Below are positions 25,432 to 36,005 of a stretch of DNA of 64,000 nucleotides, one piece after another. The DNA comes from Carboxydothermus hydrogenoformans Z-2901 (GTDB taxonomy: Bacteria > Bacillota > Z-2901 > Carboxydothermales > Carboxydothermaceae). The notes under the pieces are model-generated. The model saw nothing but the letters and a program-made list of their open reading frames with translations. It had not been told where the DNA came from and ran no database searches. The stretch's first letter is position 1, and the number at the start of each line of letters is the position of its first letter. The stretch is taken from positions 682,001 to 746,000 of the forward strand of contig NC_007503.1 in NCBI RefSeq assembly GCF_000012865.1, given 5' to 3'. Made by a program: the position numbers and the translations under genes.

Positions 25432-25605
25432 ATGGAAGAAGAAATCAAAAATGAAGTAATCAGGGCGGCTAAAGACGGAAAGCTTCCCTGCAAAGTAGCT
25501 TTGGAGTTAGCCAACCGCTTAAATGTTCCGCCCAAAAAAATTGGTGATGCTGCTAATGAACTAAAAATAAAAATTTCAGCCTGTCAGTTAGGCTGTTTTA
25601 AATAA
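25432..25605 (+). CDS. Small winged-helix-like protein of unknown function (57 aa)
   Basis: A 57-codon gene opened by ATG at 25432 after AAAGGGGG. The protein is MEEEIKNEVIRAAKDGKLPC..., ends in ISACQLGCFK, and its LPCKVALELANRLNVPPKKIGDAAN core looks like a helix-turn-helix. Cysteines lie at residue 20 and in the CQLGC end. It lies between fdhE and moeA with 13 nt to moeA, so it is probably co-transcribed. It could be a DNA-binding or metal-responsive factor for the molybdenum genes; the function is not known. Confidence 0.7.
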   Translation: MEEEIKNEVIRAAKDGKLPCKVALELANRLNVPPKKIGDAANELKIKISACQLGCFK

Positions 25606-25618
25606 ACGGTGACATCTT

Positions 25619-26848
25619 ATGAAAGAACTTTTAAATTTAATTACTCCAGAAGAAGCATTAAAGCTCTTAAAAAGTAATTTTAAAGTGTCGTTAAAAGCTA
25701 CTGAAATAGAACTTTCCCAGGCTTTTGGCAAAATTTTAGCAGAGCCGGTAAAAGCCCTGGAAAATATACCTCCATTTTCTCGCTCTACGGTTGATGGTTA
25801 TGCGGTTTTTGCGGAAGACACTTTTGGCGCAACGGAAACTTTTCCTGTACTATTAAAGCTAAAAGGCGAAATAGGAATGGGGGAGGTTCCGGAATTTGCT
25901 CTGGGACCCGGGGAAGCGGTGCGAATTTTTACCGGTGGGGCCCTGCCGGAAGGTGCCGATAGTGTAGTGATGGTCGAGCATACCGAACTGTTTGACTCCG
26001 AAACTGTTTCGGTTTTAAAACCGGTGGCACCGGGAGAAAATGTTATTGCCGCGGGAGAGGATTTTAAAGAAGGGGAAGTGGTTTTGGAAAAGGGGACGAG
26101 AATTCGTCCTCAGGAACTTGGGGTTTTGGCTGCGCTGGGTTACAGCAAGGTTACCGTTTATAATTCTTTAAAAGTAGGAATTATTTCTACCGGTGATGAA
26201 CTGGTTCCGGTGGAAACCAAGTTAAAACCGGGACAAATTCGGGATACCAATGCCTATCTTTTGGTGGGACGAATTCTTGATTTAGGGATGCAACCGGTGT
26301 ATTTTGGCATAGTTCCCGATAGATTTGAAGAGCTAATTAAAGCAATTAAGAAAGCCCTCCTGGAAACCGATATCGTTCTTTTATCCGGCGGCACTTCCAT
26401 GGGGGTAAAGGATATGGTAGTGGATGCTATAAATAGCCTGGGGACTCCCGGGGTTTTATTCCATGGTCTTGCCATAAAGCCCGGAAAACCCACCATAGGC
26501 GGAGGTATCAACGGCAAACCTATTCTCGGTCTTCCCGGCCATCCCGCTTCTGCTTTAATGGTTTTTGAGCGAATTGGTGTACCCTTTTTGCGCTATCTTT
26601 CCGGGTTAAAAAGTAGCTATCAGCCCCGGGTAAAAGCCACCTTAACTTTAAATCTTCCTTCCAAAACCGGTCAGGAAGATTTATACCGGGTAATGTTAAC
26701 CCAGAAAGAACAGGGCTATTTAGCCACTCCAATTTTAGGCAAGTCGGGATTAATAAATACCTTAACCCGGGCTGATGGTTATGTAATGGTGCCGTTAGAT
26801 ATTGAAGGGCTGCATGCCGGGGAAGAAGTGGAAGTTATTTTGTTTTAG
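25619..26848 (+). CDS. moeA: Molybdopterin molybdenumtransferase MoeA
   Basis: A 409-aa MoeA. It inserts molybdate (or tungstate) into adenylylated molybdopterin. Signature segments are PPFSRSTVDGYAV, IFTGGALPEGADSVVMVE, ISTGDELV, GQIRDTNAY, LSGGTSMGVKDM and GLPGHPASALM. Length and domain order (domain I-IV) match E. coli MoeA. A second, fused paralogue follows after 14 nt. Confidence 0.95.
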   Translation: MKELLNLITPEEALKLLKSNFKVSLKATEIELSQAFGKILAEPVKALENIPPFSRSTVDGYAVFAEDTFGATETFPVLLKLKGEIGMGEVPEFALGPGEAVRIFTGGALPEGADSVVMVEHTELFDSETVSVLKPVAPGENVIAAGEDFKEGEVVLEKGTRIRPQELGVLAALGYSKVTVYNSLKVGIISTGDELVPVETKLKPGQIRDTNAYLLVGRILDLGMQPVYFGIVPDRFEELIKAIKKALLETDIVLLSGGTSMGVKDMVVDAINSLGTPGVLFHGLAIKPGKPTIGGGINGKPILGLPGHPASALMVFERIGVPFLRYLSGLKSSYQPRVKATLTLNLPSKTGQEDLYRVMLTQKEQGYLATPILGKSGLINTLTRADGYVMVPLDIEGLHAGEEVEVILF

Positions 26849-26862
26849 GGGGTTTAGAGAAA

Positions 26863-28767
26863 TTGGCCTTTTATTTAAACCAGGTACCTTTTGAAGAGGC
26901 ATGGGAAAATTTCGAAAGCGAACTTTTAAATGTTAATTTTTTTCATCCCCGGGAAGAAGAAATTGAAACCGTTTTGGCGGTGGGACGGATAACTTGTGAG
27001 CCGGTTCTGGCCAAGCGTTCCAATCCTCATTTCAATGCCTCGGCGGTGGATGGTTTTGCCGTCAAGGCTAAAGACACCTTTTATGCCCGGGAGACAAGTC
27101 CAATTTTATTAAAAATCGGTGAGTCATGTATAAGGGTTGATACCGGAGACCTTATCCCCGAAGGATTTGATGCGGTAATTATGGTGGAAGATGTCCTTTA
27201 TCCAGAACCTGGAGTGATTTCGGTAATTAAACCGGTAACTCCCGGAACAAATATCCGTTTTCTTGGGGAAGACTTTAATGAGGAGGAAGTTTTGCTACCG
27301 GCTTTTGCCAAGGTGAAGCCTGCTGACATTGGGGCCCTTCTGGCGGGCGGAGTAAAGACGCTTAAAGTGTTAAAAAAATTAAAAGCTCTTTTTATTCCTA
27401 CCGGCGATGAAATAATCCCGTTTACAGAAACGCCAGAGCCCGGGCAAATTCCCGATACCAACTCTTCCTTTATTAAAGCTGTTCTTGCCGAATACGGGTA
27501 CGAAACTTCCATTCATCCTATTGTCAAAGATGATCCGGAGCTTTTGTATAAGACGGTAAAGGATAATTTAGAGAAATACGACGTAATAATTATTAATGCC
27601 GGCTCTTCGGCCGGACGGGACGATTATGCTGCTAAAGTGATTGAACGTTTGGGGCGGGTTTTAGTCCATGGCCTTGCTACCAAACCCGGTAAGCCAACCG
27701 TTTTAGGAATTGCCGGAAATAAACCGGTAATCGGACTTCCTGGTTTTCCCTTATCGGCTTATTTGGTCTGTGAAATAATCTTAAAACCTCTGGCGGAAAA
27801 GTATTACAAAAATAAGTTTCACGACTATGGCAAAATTAAAGCAACCTTAACTAAAACTTTGATATCTACCACCGGAGTAGATGATTTTGTCTGGGGAAAA
27901 GTGAGCCGGGTAGCCGGCAGGTATTGTTTTACACCCTTATCGCGCGGAGCCAGTGTCAGCTCCACTCTTTTAAAAGCCAATGCTTTACTCAGGATTCCTC
28001 GCTTTTCCGAAGGGTATAAAGAGGGAATGGAAATCGAAGTAACCCTTAAAGAACCACCGGCGGAAGTGGACCAATACCTGACCGTTACCGGAAGTCATGA
28101 TCTTTTACTGGACCTTATAGATTCTTTCTTACGGGAAAAATACGGAATTAAACTTAGTTCTTCACATGTTGGAAGCTTAAACGGTATTGTGGCAATTGAA
28201 AAAAATTACGCTAAGCTTGCCGGAGTGCATTTATTAGATCCGGCAACGGGGGATTATAATCAAAGTTATGTGGAAAAAAGGCTAAAAGGTTATGTTCTTA
28301 TAAATTTAAGTTTGCGGGAACAGGGTTTAATCGTTGCCCGGGGAAACCCCAGGAAAATTTCCGGTCTTGCCGATTTAGTAAAACCCGGGGTTACCTTTGT
28401 CAACCGGCAAAAAGGCTCCGGAACCCGGGTGTTTTTGGATTACCTGTTAAATAAAGAAAACATCAACCCCCGTCAGATTTCCGGATATGACCGGGAAGAA
28501 TACACCCATCTGGCGGTAGCGGCGAAAGTAAAAAATGGTCTTGCCGATTGCGGGATGGGAATTTTTGCTGCTGCTAAAATCTTTGACCTGGATTTTATTC
28601 CGTTAGGAGAAGAACGGTATGACCTTTTGCTGCGGGAAGATACTTTGGAAGATCCGCAGGTTAAGAAATTGTTAGAGGTAATAACCAGTGAAGAATTTAA
28701 AAAAGAAGTAGAAAGAATAGGCGGATATAAAACTACGTTAACAGGACAAATTGTGGGGAAAGGATAG
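26863..28767 (+). CDS. MoeA fused to a C-terminal periplasmic-binding-like domain
   Basis: A 634-aa protein. Residues 1 to about 400 are a MoeA paralogue (NASAVDGFAV, PTGDEI, GQIPDTNSS, NAGSSAGRDDYA, GLPGFPLSAYLV). Residues about 410-630 form a PBP-like domain (VTGSHDLLLDLIDSFL, NRQKGSGTRVFLDYLL, TSEEFKKEVERIGGY) related to molybdate-responsive ligand-binding domains. The fusion is known in many anaerobes. The PBP-like domain may sense molybdate/tungstate or the cofactor; one MoeA may favour Mo and the other W, as proposed for other anaerobes. TTG start at 26863 follows AGGGGG. Confidence 0.88.
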   Translation: MAFYLNQVPFEEAWENFESELLNVNFFHPREEEIETVLAVGRITCEPVLAKRSNPHFNASAVDGFAVKAKDTFYARETSPILLKIGESCIRVDTGDLIPEGFDAVIMVEDVLYPEPGVISVIKPVTPGTNIRFLGEDFNEEEVLLPAFAKVKPADIGALLAGGVKTLKVLKKLKALFIPTGDEIIPFTETPEPGQIPDTNSSFIKAVLAEYGYETSIHPIVKDDPELLYKTVKDNLEKYDVIIINAGSSAGRDDYAAKVIERLGRVLVHGLATKPGKPTVLGIAGNKPVIGLPGFPLSAYLVCEIILKPLAEKYYKNKFHDYGKIKATLTKTLISTTGVDDFVWGKVSRVAGRYCFTPLSRGASVSSTLLKANALLRIPRFSEGYKEGMEIEVTLKEPPAEVDQYLTVTGSHDLLLDLIDSFLREKYGIKLSSSHVGSLNGIVAIEKNYAKLAGVHLLDPATGDYNQSYVEKRLKGYVLINLSLREQGLIVARGNPRKISGLADLVKPGVTFVNRQKGSGTRVFLDYLLNKENINPRQISGYDREEYTHLAVAAKVKNGLADCGMGIFAAAKIFDLDFIPLGEERYDLLLREDTLEDPQVKKLLEVITSEEFKKEVERIGGYKTTLTGQIVGKG

Positions 28768-28771
28768 GATT

Positions 28772-29551
28772 ATGGAGATAGTAAATAAAAGAAACATTAT
28801 TCGTTATTTTGACGGACGCCTGGAAGAAAAAGAAGATTTACTGGTGGATGAAGCGCCTCTTACCATTTATTTTAACGGGGAAGAACTGGTAACCCTGCTC
28901 TGTACCCCGGAATACCAGGATGAATTGGCCGTAGGTTTTTTAGCGGCGGAAGGATTAATCAATCGCCGGGAAAACTTGGAGAAAATTACCGTTGACCGGG
29001 AGCAGGGGCTGGTGTACGTGGAGTATAAGGGAAATGCCCGGCGGGGGGAACTATTTTTAAAACGGTACATTACTACCGGTTGCGGTAAGGGAACTACTTT
29101 TTACAATGCTTTGGACCCGGTGTCTTTAAAACCGTACCGGGGAAACGTGCGGGTTTCTGCAGAAAGACTTTTTGCTTTAATGAAAGAAATGCAGCGCCGT
29201 TCCGAACTGTACCTTACTACCGGTGGGGTGCACAGTGCGGCGTTGTGCGATGCTGAAAAAATTTTATTGTTCCGGGAAGATGTAGGTCGCCACAATGCTG
29301 CCGATAAAATTATGGGATATGCCTTTTTAAACGGCATTAATTTAGAAGATAAAATCTTTCTTACCTCCGGCCGCATTTCTTCGGAGATAATTTTAAAAGT
29401 TGCCAAAATGGGCATCGGGATGATTGTTTCCCGCTCGGCCCCAACGGAACTGGCTCTTAAGCATGCCGAAGAATTAAATTTAACCGTGGTGGGTTTTGTC
29501 CGGGCGGGCCGCTTAAATATTTATACCGGCAGGGAAAGAATTTTATTATAA
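28772..29551 (+). CDS. fdhD: Formate dehydrogenase sulfurtransferase FdhD
   Basis: A 259-aa FdhD. It transfers sulfur from a cysteine desulfurase to the Mo/W-pterin of formate dehydrogenase. Motifs include LCTPEYQDELAVGFLAAEG, TTGCGKG (mobile cysteine loop), TGGVHSAALCD and REDVGRHNAADKI. ATG at 28772 was chosen over the in-frame TTG at 28751, which lies inside the upstream gene and lacks homology. It belongs with fdhABC and fdhE. Confidence 0.93.
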   Translation: MEIVNKRNIIRYFDGRLEEKEDLLVDEAPLTIYFNGEELVTLLCTPEYQDELAVGFLAAEGLINRRENLEKITVDREQGLVYVEYKGNARRGELFLKRYITTGCGKGTTFYNALDPVSLKPYRGNVRVSAERLFALMKEMQRRSELYLTTGGVHSAALCDAEKILLFREDVGRHNAADKIMGYAFLNGINLEDKIFLTSGRISSEIILKVAKMGIGMIVSRSAPTELALKHAEELNLTVVGFVRAGRLNIYTGRERILL

Positions 29552-29589
29552 AAAGAGGAAATTTGGGGTCTTTGGTCGAATTATTATTA

Positions 29590-29735
29590 CAAAAAAATAA
29601 GCTGCTCCGAGTATTTTCACCTAAAGCTTTAGGCCATGGTGAAAATACCAAAGGGTACTACCGGGAAACCGGGGTGCCTCCCGTTTTGGAAAGGAGTTAT
29701 CAAAGCGCCTTTTTAAAACGGGGCGCTTTTAATTT
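29590..29735 (+). promoter_or_regulatory. Probable Moco/Tuco riboswitch upstream of moaA
   Basis: The fdhD-moaA gap holds a compact RNA-like structure: an 11-bp stem GTATTTTCACC/GGTGAAAATAC (29611-29621 with 29638-29648), then GGTAC-TA-CCGG-GAAA-CCGG-G-GTGCC with a GNRA tetraloop, then CTCCC...GGAAAGGAG. GGAAAGGAG after a GAAA-capped stem resembles the Moco RNA motif. A hairpin AAGCGCC.../GGGCGCTTTT (29704-29730) just before the moaA ribosome site could be the expression platform. The assignment is from memory of the motif and not from a covariance model. Confidence 0.6.
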
Positions 29736-29750
29736 TAGGAGGCTAAAGAA

Positions 29751-30716
29751 ATGCTTGATTCTTTTAACCGGGAAATAAACTATTTGCGGATTTCGGTTAC
29801 CGACAAATGTAACCTTAACTGTTTTTACTGTAAACCCGGAAATTTTCAAGAATTTTCGCCGGGAGATATTTTAACCTTTGAGGAAATTTTAGAAGTAGTC
29901 CGGGCCTTTTTACCCTTGGGTTTAAAAAAAGTACGGATTACCGGCGGCGAGCCATTGGTTAGAAAAAATCTTTTATATTTAATTGAAAATATTGCAGCTT
30001 TACCGGGTATTGATGATTTAGCCCTCACTACCAACGGTATCTTGTTTCCCCGCTACGCTCGAGATTTAAAAAGTGCTGGGCTTTCGCGGGTAAACTTTAG
30101 CCTTGATAGCTTGAATCCGGACAAATTTCGCTCGATTACCGGCGGCGGCGAGTTAAAAAATGTGCTGGAAGCCATTAATCTTGCCCTGGAATTGGACCTT
30201 ACTCCGGTAAAAATAAATACGGTTTTATTACGAGGTATTAATTTAGACGAAATCGATGCTTTCGTGGATTTTATCTTTCGGTATCCGGTGCACTGGCGGT
30301 TTATTGAGCTTATGCCATTAAATGACCGGGAAAAGTGGCAGCGGCAATTTGTTTCGGTGAAAGAAATTGTGGAAATCATCTCAGCCAAGTACAAACTAAT
30401 TCCGGGGAAAACGGTGGGTGGCGCAGGGCCGGCCCGCTATTATGAAGTGCCGGAAGCATTGGGAACGATTGGGGTAATTTCTCCCCTGTCCAATCATTTT
30501 TGCGAATACTGTAATCGCCTCAGGCTTACCTCTACCGGTAAGTTAAGGCTTTGTTTGGCCAAAAACCAGGAAGTTGATATAAAAAGCCTTTTACGGTCCG
30601 GGATTTCGCAAGAGGAGTTGACCGGAGTTTTGCGGGAGGCAATTTTAAGAAAACCCAGGGCCCATGAGTTTGGCGATAAGGACTTTTTAGGAACAATGGC
30701 CAACATAGGAGGTTAA
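29751..30716 (+). CDS. moaA: GTP 3',8-cyclase MoaA
   Basis: A 321-aa radical SAM enzyme that starts molybdopterin synthesis by rearranging GTP. The N-terminal cluster motif is CNLNCFYC, the C-terminal substrate-binding cluster is [10 protein letters not shown]...LRLC, and the protein ends in a conserved di-glycine (ANIGG). TGGEP-type segment ITGGEPLVR is present. AGGAGG precedes the ATG. Confidence 0.95.
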
Positions 30717-30720
30717 TGCG

Positions 30721-31194
30721 ATGGAGCTTACCCACTTTAATGAAGAAGGACGGGCGCGAATGGTAGAGGTGACCGAAAAGCAAGAAACGGTACGGACAGC
30801 GGTAGCTGCCGGAGAAATCACCATGCGCCCGGAAACTTTAGAATTGATTTTAGATAAAAAGGTCGCTAAAGGGGACGTGCTGGCGGTAGCGCAGGTGGCC
30901 GGGATAATGGCGGCCAAAAAAACCGGTGATTTAATTCCGATGTGCCACCCTTTAAACTTAACCGGAGTGGACATAAGTTTTACTATTAAAGTGCCCGATA
31001 CCATTGAAGCAAAAGCTAAAGTTACCTGTGTGGGCAAAACCGGGGTTGAGATGGAAGCGTTAACTGCCGTTTCCGTGACCCTTCTTACTATCTATGATAT
31101 GGTGAAAGCCGTAGAAAAAGGCATGGTGATAAAAAATATCCGGCTTTTAGAGAAAACCGGTGGTAAGAGCGGCGATTACAGAAGGGAGGAATAA
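30721..31194 (+). CDS. moaC: Cyclic pyranopterin monophosphate synthase MoaC
   Basis: A 157-aa MoaC, acting directly after MoaA to make cyclic pyranopterin monophosphate. Diagnostic segments are [29 protein letters not shown] and [23 protein letters not shown] with GKSG near the end. It begins 4 nt after moaA. Confidence 0.96.
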   Translation: MELTHFNEEGRARMVEVTEKQETVRTAVAAGEITMRPETLELILDKKVAKGDVLAVAQVAGIMAAKKTGDLIPMCHPLNLTGVDISFTIKVPDTIEAKAKVTCVGKTGVEMEALTAVSVTLLTIYDMVKAVEKGMVIKNIRLLEKTGGKSGDYRREE

Positions 31195-31196
31195 AA

Positions 31197-31634
31197 ATGG
31201 GCAAGGTAGTAGCGGTAAATATCAGCGAAAAAAAAGGAATGCGCAAAAAAAATATTGAGCGGGCATATTTAAGGGAAAACCACGGCATTGAAGGGGATGC
31301 CCATGCCGGGGATTGGCACCGGCAGGTGAGTTTGCTGGCCGTCGAAAGCATTCAAAAAATGCGGGATTTAGGCCTTAAGGTTAATCCCGGGGATTTTGCC
31401 GAAAATATCACTACCGAAGGGGTGGATTTATTAAGCCTATCAATTGGGACTAAAGTGAAAATTGGCGAGGCCTTAACGGAAGTTACGCAAATAGGTAAAG
31501 TCTGTCACACCCGCTGTGCTATCTACTATCAGGCCGGGGACTGTGTCATGCCCCGGGAAGGTATTTTTGTTAAAGTATTAAAAGGCGGGGAAGTTAAGGT
31601 TGGGGATCCGGTGGAGGTAATAAGCCATGATTAA
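31197..31634 (+). CDS. MOSC domain protein
   Basis: A 145-aa stand-alone MOSC domain (HGIEGDAHAG, RQVSLLAVESI, PGDFAENITTEG, KVCHTRCAIYYQAGDC). MOSC proteins carry out sulfur or cofactor handling with a conserved cysteine, here in the HTRCAIY segment. Its place between moaC and mogA points to Moco/Tuco maturation or sulfuration, but the exact role is unknown. Confidence 0.88.
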   Translation: MGKVVAVNISEKKGMRKKNIERAYLRENHGIEGDAHAGDWHRQVSLLAVESIQKMRDLGLKVNPGDFAENITTEGVDLLSLSIGTKVKIGEALTEVTQIGKVCHTRCAIYYQAGDCVMPREGIFVKVLKGGEVKVGDPVEVISHD

Positions 31635-32118
31635 AGTGGGCGTTCTTACTTTAAGCGATAAGGGTTCTCGGGGAGAGCGTGAGGATAAAAGCGGCCAGGT
31701 AATCAAGGAAATGGTCCGGGAGATTGATGGGGTGGTGGTGAAGTATGAAGTTATCCCCGATGAGTACGAATTAATTGTTAAAACTTTAATTTCCTGGTGC
31801 GATGAAGAAAAGTTAGATTTAATCCTTACCACCGGTGGCACCGGCTTATCTCCCCGGGATGTGACTCCAGAAGCTACTAAAGACGTAATTACCCGGGAAG
31901 TGCCGGGAATTCCCGAAGCGATGCGCATGGCTTCTCTGGCCAAAACCAACCGGGCCATGCTCAGCCGGGCGGTAGCGGGTACCCGGGGTGGCACGTTAAT
32001 CATCAACCTTCCCGGTAGTCCCAAAGGAGTGCGGGAAAACCTGGAAGTAGTCTTACCGGTAATCCCCCATGCCCTGGAAATCCTGCAGGCCCGGGGCGGC
32101 GAATGCGGCCAACCCTGA
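31627..32118 (+). CDS. mogA: Molybdopterin adenylyltransferase MogA/MoaB
   Basis: A 163-aa MogA-type enzyme, which adenylylates molybdopterin before metal insertion by MoeA. Signature segments TLSDKGSRGEREDKSG, LTTGGTGLSPRDVTPEAT and INLPGSPKGVRENL are present. It overlaps the MOSC gene by 8 nt. Confidence 0.93.
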   Translation: MIKVGVLTLSDKGSRGEREDKSGQVIKEMVREIDGVVVKYEVIPDEYELIVKTLISWCDEEKLDLILTTGGTGLSPRDVTPEATKDVITREVPGIPEAMRMASLAKTNRAMLSRAVAGTRGGTLIINLPGSPKGVRENLEVVLPVIPHALEILQARGGECGQP

Positions 32119-32129
32119 ACACCGATTGC

Positions 32130-32180
32130 AGGGACGGTTCTTTTTTTAGGCGTTTAGACGCAAATATCGGAACCGTCCCT
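32130..32180 (+). repeat. Inverted repeat of the AGGGACGGTTC family
   Basis: AGGGACGGTTC (32130-32140) faces GAACCGTCCCT (32170-32180) with T-rich DNA between and after. It acts as a terminator for the moa operon and resembles a dispersed repeat often seen in Firmicute intergenic DNA. The rest of the 32181-32426 gap has a perfect hairpin AAGGAATAT/ATATTCCTT near 32352-32376 and no gene. Confidence 0.6.
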
Positions 32181-32426
32181 GTTTTTGCTGTTTGGACGTT
32201 TAAAATTGGGACCGGCATTGTGTATAAAACAGGTAATCCTGGGAAAAGATTTATTAATGGATTGACGTAAGGATATACGGTTGAAAAAGCAGGTATAAGG
32301 AATAAAAAACGAAAGATTGGAAAAAATAATCCAGAAAAATTGGCATAAATCAAGGAATATGCCCAAAATATTCCTTAATTAAAAATTTGCTTTTCTCCGG
32401 TTCTCTTTATATTATAATACTTGGTA

Positions 32427-32453
32427 TTAGCACTCTATCGAAGTGAGTGCTAA
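32427..32453 (+). promoter_or_regulatory. CIRCE operator (HrcA site)
   Basis: TTAGCACTC - 9 nt - GAGTGCTAA, a perfect CIRCE element 41 bp before groES. HrcA binding here represses groESL and is released on heat shock. TATTATAAT-like -10 sequence lies just upstream (32410-32418). Confidence 0.97.
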
Positions 32454-32493
32454 CAATACATAAGAAAAAAATTAATCTAAAGGAGGGGTTATC

Positions 32494-32778
32494 GTGTTCA
32501 GACCGCTTCATGACAGGGTTTTGGTGAAACCACTTCCCACCGAAGAGGTGACCAAGAGCGGGATTGTAATTCCTGACACTGCCAAAGAAAAACCCCAGCA
32601 AGGGGAAGTAAAAGCCGTGGGTTCCGGCCGGATTTTAGAAAACGGCGAGCGGGTACCCATGGAAGTAAAAGTTGGTGACCGGGTATTTTACAGCAAGTAT
32701 GCCGGTACCGAAGTGAAAATTGATGGTGAAGAGTATTTAATCTTACGGGAAAGCGATATCCTCGGGATTTTAGAATAA
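32494..32778 (+). CDS. groES: Co-chaperonin GroES
   Basis: A 94-aa GroES starting at GTG 32494 behind AAAGGAGGGG ([17 protein letters not shown]; mobile loop [42 protein letters not shown]). It forms the lid of the GroEL folding chamber. Confidence 0.97.
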   Translation: MFRPLHDRVLVKPLPTEEVTKSGIVIPDTAKEKPQQGEVKAVGSGRILENGERVPMEVKVGDRVFYSKYAGTEVKIDGEEYLILRESDILGILE

Positions 32779-32804
32779 AAAACACAAAAAAAGGAGGGGT
32801 ATAA

Positions 32805-34427
<1,623 letters not shown>

Positions 34428-34435
34428 AACCTTAT

Positions 34436-34463
34436 AACCGGAGCGTAAAGGCTCCGGTTTTTT
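34436..34463 (+). terminator. Terminator of groESL
   Basis: A 9-bp stem AACCGGAGC/GCTCCGGTT with a 6-nt loop and a T run, 9 nt after groEL. Confidence 0.9.
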
Positions 34464-34550
34464 TATGGATTAAAAACATAATAGTTGACAGGATTAGTAG
34501 GAATTAATATAATGGGTTTAGAAGGACAATACTAAAATGAGGTGATTTTA

Positions 34551-35471
34551 ATGCGAATTTATGAGGATATTACCCAGCTTATCGGCAAGACCCCGTTATT
34601 GAAATTAAAAAGAGTTACCAGAGGTGTGAAAGCAACAGTTGTGGCCAAGCTTGAGTATTTTAACCCGGGAGGTAGTGTTAAGGACCGTATCGCGTTTAAC
34701 ATGATTAAAGCTGCTGAAGAACAGGGGCTTTTAGATAAGGATACCGTCATTATTGAGCCTACTTCTGGCAATACCGGGATTGGCCTTGCGATGGTGGCCG
34801 CAGCCCGGGGTTATCGTTTAATTATTACCATGCCCGAAACCATGAGTGTGGAGCGGCGAATGCTTTTAAAAGCATACGGGGCGGAAATAGTTCTGACTCC
34901 CGGAGAGCTTGGGATGACCGGTGCGGTAAACAAAGCTCTGGAACTGGCTAAAGAATTTCCCAAAGCTTTTATTCCGCAACAGTTTGAAAACCCGGCTAAT
35001 CCGGAAATCCACCGGAAAACAACGGCAATAGAAATCTGGGAAGATACTGATGGTCAGGTGGATATTGTGGTTGGTGGTGTTGGGACCGGAGGTACCATTA
35101 CCGGAGTAGGAGAGGTTCTTAAAGCCAAAAAACCGGAAGTAAAAATTATAGCGGTGGAGCCGGCAGATTCACCGGTATTATCGGGAGGAAAACCCGGCCC
35201 TCATAAAATTCAGGGAATTGGTGCGGGTTTTGTACCTAAAGTATTTAACAGGGACGTGGTGGATGAGATTATTCAGGTAGAAAGTGATGATGCTTTTGCT
35301 ATGGCTAAAAAAATTGCAAAAGAAGAAGGGGTACTGGTGGGGATTTCTTCCGGTGCGGCTCTCTGGGCAGCGTTAGAAGTGGCCAAAAGACCGGAAAATG
35401 AAGGGAAACTTATCGTGGTTGTCTTACCCGATACCGGCGAACGTTACCTGTCCACACCCCTGTTTAGCTAA
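34551..35471 (+). CDS. cysK: Cysteine synthase A
   Basis: A 306-aa PLP-dependent O-acetylserine sulfhydrylase. The PLP lysine lies in [14 protein letters not shown]; the phosphate-binding loop is [21 protein letters not shown] and [10 protein letters not shown] are present. It makes cysteine from O-acetylserine and sulfide. I chose ATG at 34551 because GAGGTGA lies 5 nt upstream; the in-frame GTG at 34542 is within that site. Confidence 0.95.
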   Translation: MRIYEDITQLIGKTPLLKLKRVTRGVKATVVAKLEYFNPGGSVKDRIAFNMIKAAEEQGLLDKDTVIIEPTSGNTGIGLAMVAAARGYRLIITMPETMSVERRMLLKAYGAEIVLTPGELGMTGAVNKALELAKEFPKAFIPQQFENPANPEIHRKTTAIEIWEDTDGQVDIVVGGVGTGGTITGVGEVLKAKKPEVKIIAVEPADSPVLSGGKPGPHKIQGIGAGFVPKVFNRDVVDEIIQVESDDAFAMAKKIAKEEGVLVGISSGAALWAALEVAKRPENEGKLIVVVLPDTGERYLSTPLFS

Positions 35472-35501
35472 CCCTCAAGCTTTCAAAGAGGGGGCTCTAA
35501 G

Positions 35502-35993
35502 ATGGAGTGTGATATCATTACTACTGATTACGGTTATGTAGCCATTGCAGTTTCGGAGAAGGGGGTTTATGCCGTTTCCCTTCCTAAAGCTACTCCGAAA
35601 GCTGCCTTAGAGGAAATCGGCGTAGAGGTAAATCCTGTAAAATCCGAATTATTTTGTCGAACTGCCGAATTATTAAAGCGCTATTATGCCGGGGAGAAAG
35701 TGGATTTTTCTTCCTTGCCCCTTGATATAAGCTGGGCTTCGCCTTTTGCCCGCAAAGTCTATGAAAAGCTTCGAAAAATTCCCTACGGGGCAACCGTTTC
35801 CTATGGTGAATTAGCAGGTCTTTCGGGAAACCCGAAAGCGGCCCGGGCGGTAGGACGGGCCATGGCCACCAACAAAATTCCGGTAATAATCCCCTGACAT
35901 CGAGTCCTGGCTGCCGGCGGCGGCCTGGGAGGATTTGCCGGGGGACTATCTTTAAAAGAAAAAATGCTTAAAATGGAAAAGCAGGCGTTATAA
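35502..35993 (+). CDS. ogt: O6-alkylguanine-DNA alkyltransferase with selenocysteine in the active site
   Basis: A 163-aa alkyltransferase if UGA at 35895-35897 is read as selenocysteine (residue 132). The family active site IPCHR appears as IIP-Sec-HRV, followed in frame by a normal C-terminus (GGGLGGFAGGLSLKEKMLKME) and TAA at 35991. Upstream the DNA-binding helix region (PYGATVSYGELAGLSGNPKAARAVGRAM) is also normal. The enzyme moves the alkyl group from O6-alkylguanine to its own Cys/Sec and is used once per repair. A stem-loop follows the UGA at the same 11-nt distance as in fdhA. A premature stop would remove the catalytic centre, so recoding is the simplest reading. Sec-containing forms may already be known from selenoproteome surveys; I cannot confirm this here. 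Confidence 0.88.
35895..35925 (+). promoter_or_regulatory. Candidate SECIS element of ogt
   Basis: After UGA and 11 nt comes GGCTGCC-GGC-GGCGGCC (35909-35925), a 7-bp stem (one G-U) with a G-rich apex. The spacing equals that of the fdhA element; the loop is not the same, which is usual for Gram-positive SECIS elements. Confidence 0.65.
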
Positions 35994-36005
35994 CCTGCTT
36001 TTTAT
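35978..36005 (+). terminator. Terminator of ogt
   Basis: Stem AAAAGCAGG/CCTGCTTTT around the TAA stop of the read-through ogt frame, followed by T-rich DNA. Its location at the downstream TAA, not at the UGA, supports read-through as the real gene end. Confidence 0.75.
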
